Part shown: positions 29,421 to 32,543 of the stretch, one piece after another
Numbering within the stretch: the stretch's first letter is position 1
Layout of the letters: each line of letters opens with the position of its first letter
Assembly: GCA_947306755.1 (NCBI GenBank)
Contig: CAMZHI010000011.1
Coordinates: forward strand, 1 to 32,543
From: an uncultured Clostridia bacterium
GTDB taxonomy: Bacteria; Bacillota; Clostridia; TANB77; CAG-508
DNA: 32,543 nt
Direction: 5' to 3'
Notes under the pieces: model-generated
Seen by the model: the letters and a program-made list of their open reading frames with translations, nothing else
Databases searched by the model: none
What the model was told of the DNA's origin: nothing
Program-made: the position numbers and the translations under genes

Positions 29421-30451
29421 TAATTCTCTCCTTCAACTTTACTTTTTTTATATTTAACTTTTACATAAATATCATTTATAATTGCAACAATAAAACTAAT
29501 CGCAACTAATAAATAAAAATTAATAAATCTATCTACTACCATTGCAGTTTCTAGCAAATTTTTATCTTTGTAGATATGTTCAAATAAAGCTAGATACGCA
29601 CTTTCACTTGCTCCAACTGACCCGGGCAATGGAATTCCTGAAACTGTACCATATAAAACAGATTGTGTTGCAATTAAATTGAACATATTATATTCATTAA
29701 ATCCAAGTGCTCTATATACAAAATATGTAACTGAAAAAAGAGAGATATATTGTATATATGTTCTTATCAAAACCTTAAAAATTACTCGTTTACGACTTCT
29801 TATTTCTTTTGCATTTTTTTGATATTTTTGTAATCCATTTTCTAGTTTTTCTTTTTTGTTTTCAATGTTTTTAATTCTAAAAAATCTCATAACTTTTACT
29901 AAAAAACTAATTATTCCTTTACTAACTCTTCTTGAAAATATTGCAACTAGAAGAAATATTAATGCACTAAGATTTAAGAATATTCCTAAAACAAATAGTA
30001 ATATCATTGGTAGTTTCATATATTTGTAATTAAATATCATATTAAATAATGCAAGAGAAATAGTTGCAACTTGCATACAACTTAAATTTATCAAAAATGT
30101 AAGTGTACTATTTTCCACTTTTACATTATCTTTATGCATATAATAAATTTGCATTGGTTGTCCTCCAGATGCTGCAGGAGTTATTGCACTAAAGAAAAAA
30201 CCAATAAGTGAATATTTTATACATTTCCAAATTGTAGTTTTTTCATTTAAATTTCTTAGCATTTTACGTATATTAAAGCCATCACATATTACAAAAAGAC
30301 TCATAAATACTATCGCTAAAACAATAAATTTTATATCAACCTTTCCAATTAAATTTAGTATTTCTTGGAAATTTTGTCCTCTAAAAATAAAATAAAATGT
30401 TAAATATATTAACAATAAAAATATTGATACATTTCTTATGTTTTTTTTCAT
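29420..30451 (-). CDS. Lysylphosphatidylglycerol synthase-like/UPF0104 flippase membrane protein
   Basis: About 343 residues with seven or eight membrane helices. Motifs are AITPAASGGQPMQIYYMHKD and SGIPLPGSVGASESAYLALF, typical of the flippase-like domain of MprF (UPF0104). No synthetase domain is attached. It may move lipids or an isoprenoid-linked product. The start at 30451 (MKKNIRNVSIFLLL) follows AAAGGA; further upstream the frame runs into a repeat. Confidence 0.88.
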   Translation of the reverse strand: MKKNIRNVSIFLLLIYLTFYFIFRGQNFQEILNLIGKVDIKFIVLAIVFMSLFVICDGFNIRKMLRNLNEKTTIWKCIKYSLIGFFFSAITPAASGGQPMQIYYMHKDNVKVENSTLTFLINLSCMQVATISLALFNMIFNYKYMKLPMILLFVLGIFLNLSALIFLLVAIFSRRVSKGIISFLVKVMRFFRIKNIENKKEKLENGLQKYQKNAKEIRSRKRVIFKVLIRTYIQYISLFSVTYFVYRALGFNEYNMFNLIATQSVLYGTVSGIPLPGSVGASESAYLALFEHIYKDKNLLETAMVVDRFINFYLLVAISFIVAIINDIYVKVKYKKSKVEGEN

Positions 30452-30485
30452 TTTAGTAAAATCCTTTCTTAATGCACAAATCTTA

Positions 30486-30658
30486 AAACAAATCAAAAAC
30501 GAGTATTGCAAGGCAAAATTTTCTTTAAAAACTGGAATGTACAAGTGGTACGTTGCTGAGGCTGTTCGAACTTTAGTGAGTTACAGCGTCAGTATGCCTG
30601 TGGTAGAGGATTTTTAAAGAAAAATTTAACACAGCAAGACGAAGTTTTTCATTTGTTT
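30486..30658. repeat. Palindromic repeat element, copy 1
   Basis: Ends AAACAAATCAAAAACGAG and CTTTTTCATTTGTTT-type (GAAGTTTTTCATTTGTTT) form terminal inverted repeats. An inner pair is TTTTCTTTAAAAA / TTTTTAAAGAAAA. The centre carries a 44-bp sequence (30554-30597) repeated exactly in copy 2. No coding frame. It lies between ruvB and the flippase-like gene. Confidence 0.8.
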
Positions 30659-30680
30659 TTGGTCAAAATTCTAATTATTT

Positions 30681-31679
30681 TTAAACATTATATCCCAAAT
30701 GTTTATATGCTGGTGGTAGTACCTGCCTTCCCCTTGGAGTTCTTGCAATAAATCCTATTTGTAAAAGATATGGTTCATATACATCTTCTATTGTATCTAT
30801 TTCTTCACCAAGTGATGATGCTAATGCTTCAATTCCAACTGGTCTACCACTATACTGAACTATCATCATACTTAACATTTTTCTATCTGTTTCATCTAGT
30901 CCAATTTCATCTATTTCTAACTGATTTAAAGCATGTTTTGTAATTTTTAAATCAATTTTTCCATCACCTAAAACTAGTGCAAAATCTCTAACCCTTTTTA
31001 AAAGTCTATTTGCAATTCTTGGTGTGCCTCTAGATCTTCTTGCTATTTCTTTACATGATTCATTGTCAATTTCTGTTTTTAGAATTTTACTTGAGCGTTT
31101 AACAATTGTACTTAAATCCTCAACAGAATACAATTCAAGTTTTTGAACAATTCCAAATCTATCTCTAAGAGGTGTTGTCAATGCTCCTGCTTTTGTTGTT
31201 GCTCCAATTAGAGTAAATTTAGGCAAATCAAGCCTTATAGATTTTGCTTCTGGACCTTTACCAATTGTTATGTCTAGAACATAATCTTCTAGTGCAGGAT
31301 ATAATATTTCTTCAACTGTTTTAGATAATCTATGAATTTCATCAATAAATAACACATCATATTCTTCTAAATTGGTAAGAAGTCCTGCTAAATCTCCTGG
31401 TTTTTCTATTGCCGGACCTGAGGTAATTTTAATTTTAGAATGCATTTCATTTGCAATAATTCCTGAAATAGTTGTTTTTCCTAGTCCTGGAGGTCCGTAA
31501 AATAAACAATGGTCAAGTGCTTCTTTTCTTTTTTTAGCTGCTTCTATATATATCTTCATACTTTCTTTGACTTTTGTTTGTCCAATATATTCTTTTAAAG
31601 TCTTTGGCCTTAAAGATGTTTCTAAATTCTCTTCTTGCTCATCTTCAAGTTCTGGACGAACTATGTTTTCGTTTTCCAT
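30681..31679 (-). CDS. ruvB: Holliday junction branch migration helicase RuvB
   Basis: RuvB is the AAA+ motor that moves Holliday junctions with RuvA. The 332 residues from ATG 31679 ([18 protein letters not shown] upstream) contain Walker [12 protein letters not shown] (60-70), Walker [11 protein letters not shown], sensor 1 IGATTKAG and the arginine finger region TTPLRDRFG. The C-terminal winged helix with [17 protein letters not shown] is typical. No ruvA is next to it in this window. Confidence 0.97.
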   Translation of the reverse strand: MENENIVRPELEDEQEENLETSLRPKTLKEYIGQTKVKESMKIYIEAAKKRKEALDHCLFYGPPGLGKTTISGIIANEMHSKIKITSGPAIEKPGDLAGLLTNLEEYDVLFIDEIHRLSKTVEEILYPALEDYVLDITIGKGPEAKSIRLDLPKFTLIGATTKAGALTTPLRDRFGIVQKLELYSVEDLSTIVKRSSKILKTEIDNESCKEIARRSRGTPRIANRLLKRVRDFALVLGDGKIDLKITKHALNQLEIDEIGLDETDRKMLSMMIVQYSGRPVGIEALASSLGEEIDTIEDVYEPYLLQIGFIARTPRGRQVLPPAYKHLGYNV

Positions 31680-31720
31680 GAATAATTCCTTTCGTTTATA
31701 ATATTGTTCTGATATCACAA

Positions 31721-31808
31721 ATATGAGGTCGGAAGTTGGAAGTTGGAGGTTGGATTTTTAAACTCCAAGATCCTACTTCTTACCTCCTACCTCCTATCTC
31801 CTGCTTAT
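31721..31808. repeat. Heptad purine/pyrimidine inverted repeat before ruvB
   Basis: Left GAGGTCG, GAAGTTG, GAAGTTG, GAGGTTG; right CTACTTC, TTACCTC, CTACCTC, CTATCTC. The right half meets the stop codon of the glycosyltransferase gene. Confidence 0.7.
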
Positions 31809-32284
31809 AACTTATCAATAAAACTTTCTATAATGCTCAACATTTTACTATTATCTCCACTATATGGTACAGGCTTAAACTCATCTATTTGTTTAATAGC
31901 TTCTGATAAATCCTCCATATTTTGAACTCCAATTATATAACCTTTATCATTAAATATTTCAACTATTTGTCTTTGATGGTCATTTACATGTTCATTAAAT
32001 TCAGAAAGTCTAGGAACCGCAATTACTTTCTTGTTTTTCTTAATTGCCATTAAAATTGACCCTACTCCTCCATGAGTTATTATAAAATCTGCTTCATCTG
32101 CTAAATTTTCTACAACCTCTCTTGGCTTTAAATCAAAAATGTTCATTTTATTTGATTTAAATTTTGTAAATCCTGCTTGAACTACAACTCTTTGAGTTAT
32201 AATTCCATTATCTATACATTTTTCTATTTCTTGTAAAAGCCTAGTAAATTGATTATTTTGAGTCCCTAAAAGTACAAGTATCAT
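31805..32284 (-). CDS. Small glycosyltransferase (PssE/Alg13-like, GT28 C-terminal domain)
   Basis: The 159-residue protein starts MILVLLGTQNNQFTRLL at 32284, 7 nt after AGGAGG. It has the nucleotide-sugar-binding end of GT28 enzymes: DFIITHGGVGSILMAIKKNK, IAVPRLSEFNEHVNDHQ. Such half-size proteins pair with a membrane-bound PssD/Alg14 partner and add a sugar to a lipid-linked precursor. The partner gene is not in the window but could be just upstream, beyond the repeat. Confidence 0.88.
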   Translation of the reverse strand: MILVLLGTQNNQFTRLLQEIEKCIDNGIITQRVVVQAGFTKFKSNKMNIFDLKPREVVENLADEADFIITHGGVGSILMAIKKNKKVIAVPRLSEFNEHVNDHQRQIVEIFNDKGYIIGVQNMEDLSEAIKQIDEFKPVPYSGDNSKMLSIIESFIDKL

Positions 32285-32314
32285 CACATATCCTCCTAAA
32301 ATTATCGCTTTTTT

Positions 32315-32538
32315 AAACAAATCAAAAACGAGTATTGCTATGCTGAGGCTGTTCGAACTTTAGTGAGTTACAGCGTCAGTATGCGTTAGCTGGCAAAATT
32401 TTATGAAAAAACCGGAGTGTACGTAGTGTACGTTGCTGAGGCTGTTCGAACTTTAGTGAGTTACAGCGTCAGTATGCCTTGTGCAGAAGATTTTTGAATA
32501 AAATTTTAACAACGCAAGACGAAGTTTTTCATTTGTTT
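32315..32538. repeat. Palindromic repeat element, copy 2 with inner duplication
   Basis: Same ends as copy 1. The 44-bp core occurs twice (32341-32384 and 32434-32477). No gene is seen from 32285 to the window end. Confidence 0.8.
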
Positions 32539-32543
32539 ATTTA

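Overview
The window is an AT-rich bacterial chromosome segment (roughly 30% GC) with the gene style of a Clostridia-type Firmicute, possibly an uncultured gut lineage. The evidence is strong AGGAGG ribosome sites, TTGACA-17-TATAAT promoters, a sufCBDS operon with SufU, and a Tn4451-like mobilizable element with MobV relaxase and TnpV. The species cannot be read from the sequence.

Layout. 1-3.4 kb (minus strand): mnmA, a 54-residue membrane peptide with a convergent small RNA, and a prepilin-like secreted protein with a formylglycine-enzyme-like C-terminus behind a folded leader. 3.4-10.2 kb (minus): sufU, sufS, sufD, sufB, sufC and a DtxR-family regulator with its own operator; a 95-residue plus-strand gene sits inside. 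Two copies of a ~340-bp cassette lie between sufB/sufD and sufD/sufS. Each encodes a 21-residue hydrophobic peptide on the plus strand and a convergent antisense RNA sharing a bidirectional terminator. 10.3 kb: tRNA-Leu(TAA). 10.5-18.2 kb (plus): an integrated mobilizable element with large serine recombinase (behind a leader-peptide attenuator), oriT-like palindromes, MobV relaxase and TnpV. Its apparent cargo is a cupin, a methyltransferase, two HD-domain proteins and a DUF1653 protein. 18.2-18.8 kb: another convergent peptide/antisense pair and a structured small RNA. 18.8-32.5 kb: Nudix hydrolase, a radical SAM enzyme coupled to a small protein with two LYGPPQ motifs, a deoxyribosyltransferase-Maf fusion, tRNA-Trp, DUF4116 repeat protein, lytic transglycosylase, polA, small export protein, phosphoglycerate mutase (frameshifted), HIT, HAD, queH, flippase-like protein, ruvB and a small glycosyltransferase.

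The most notable result is the pair of cassettes in the suf operon. The arrangement matches the Fst/par type I toxin-antitoxin plan: convergent RNAs, a shared terminator, and direct repeats that make the antisense 5' end complementary to the toxin start region. The peptide is not one I recognise. The repeats have diverged in step within each copy. Two further loci (1.1-1.5 kb and 18.2-18.6 kb) have the same convergent logic with unrelated peptides.

Other candidates: a diversity-generating-retroelement target (prepilin-like protein), a candidate riboswitch before it, a radical SAM/YGPP peptide system, and several palindromic repeat families. Four single-base frameshifts (mnmA, both ends of the prepilin-like gene, phosphoglycerate mutase) should be checked against reads; three are an extra G in the context CC[G]A.
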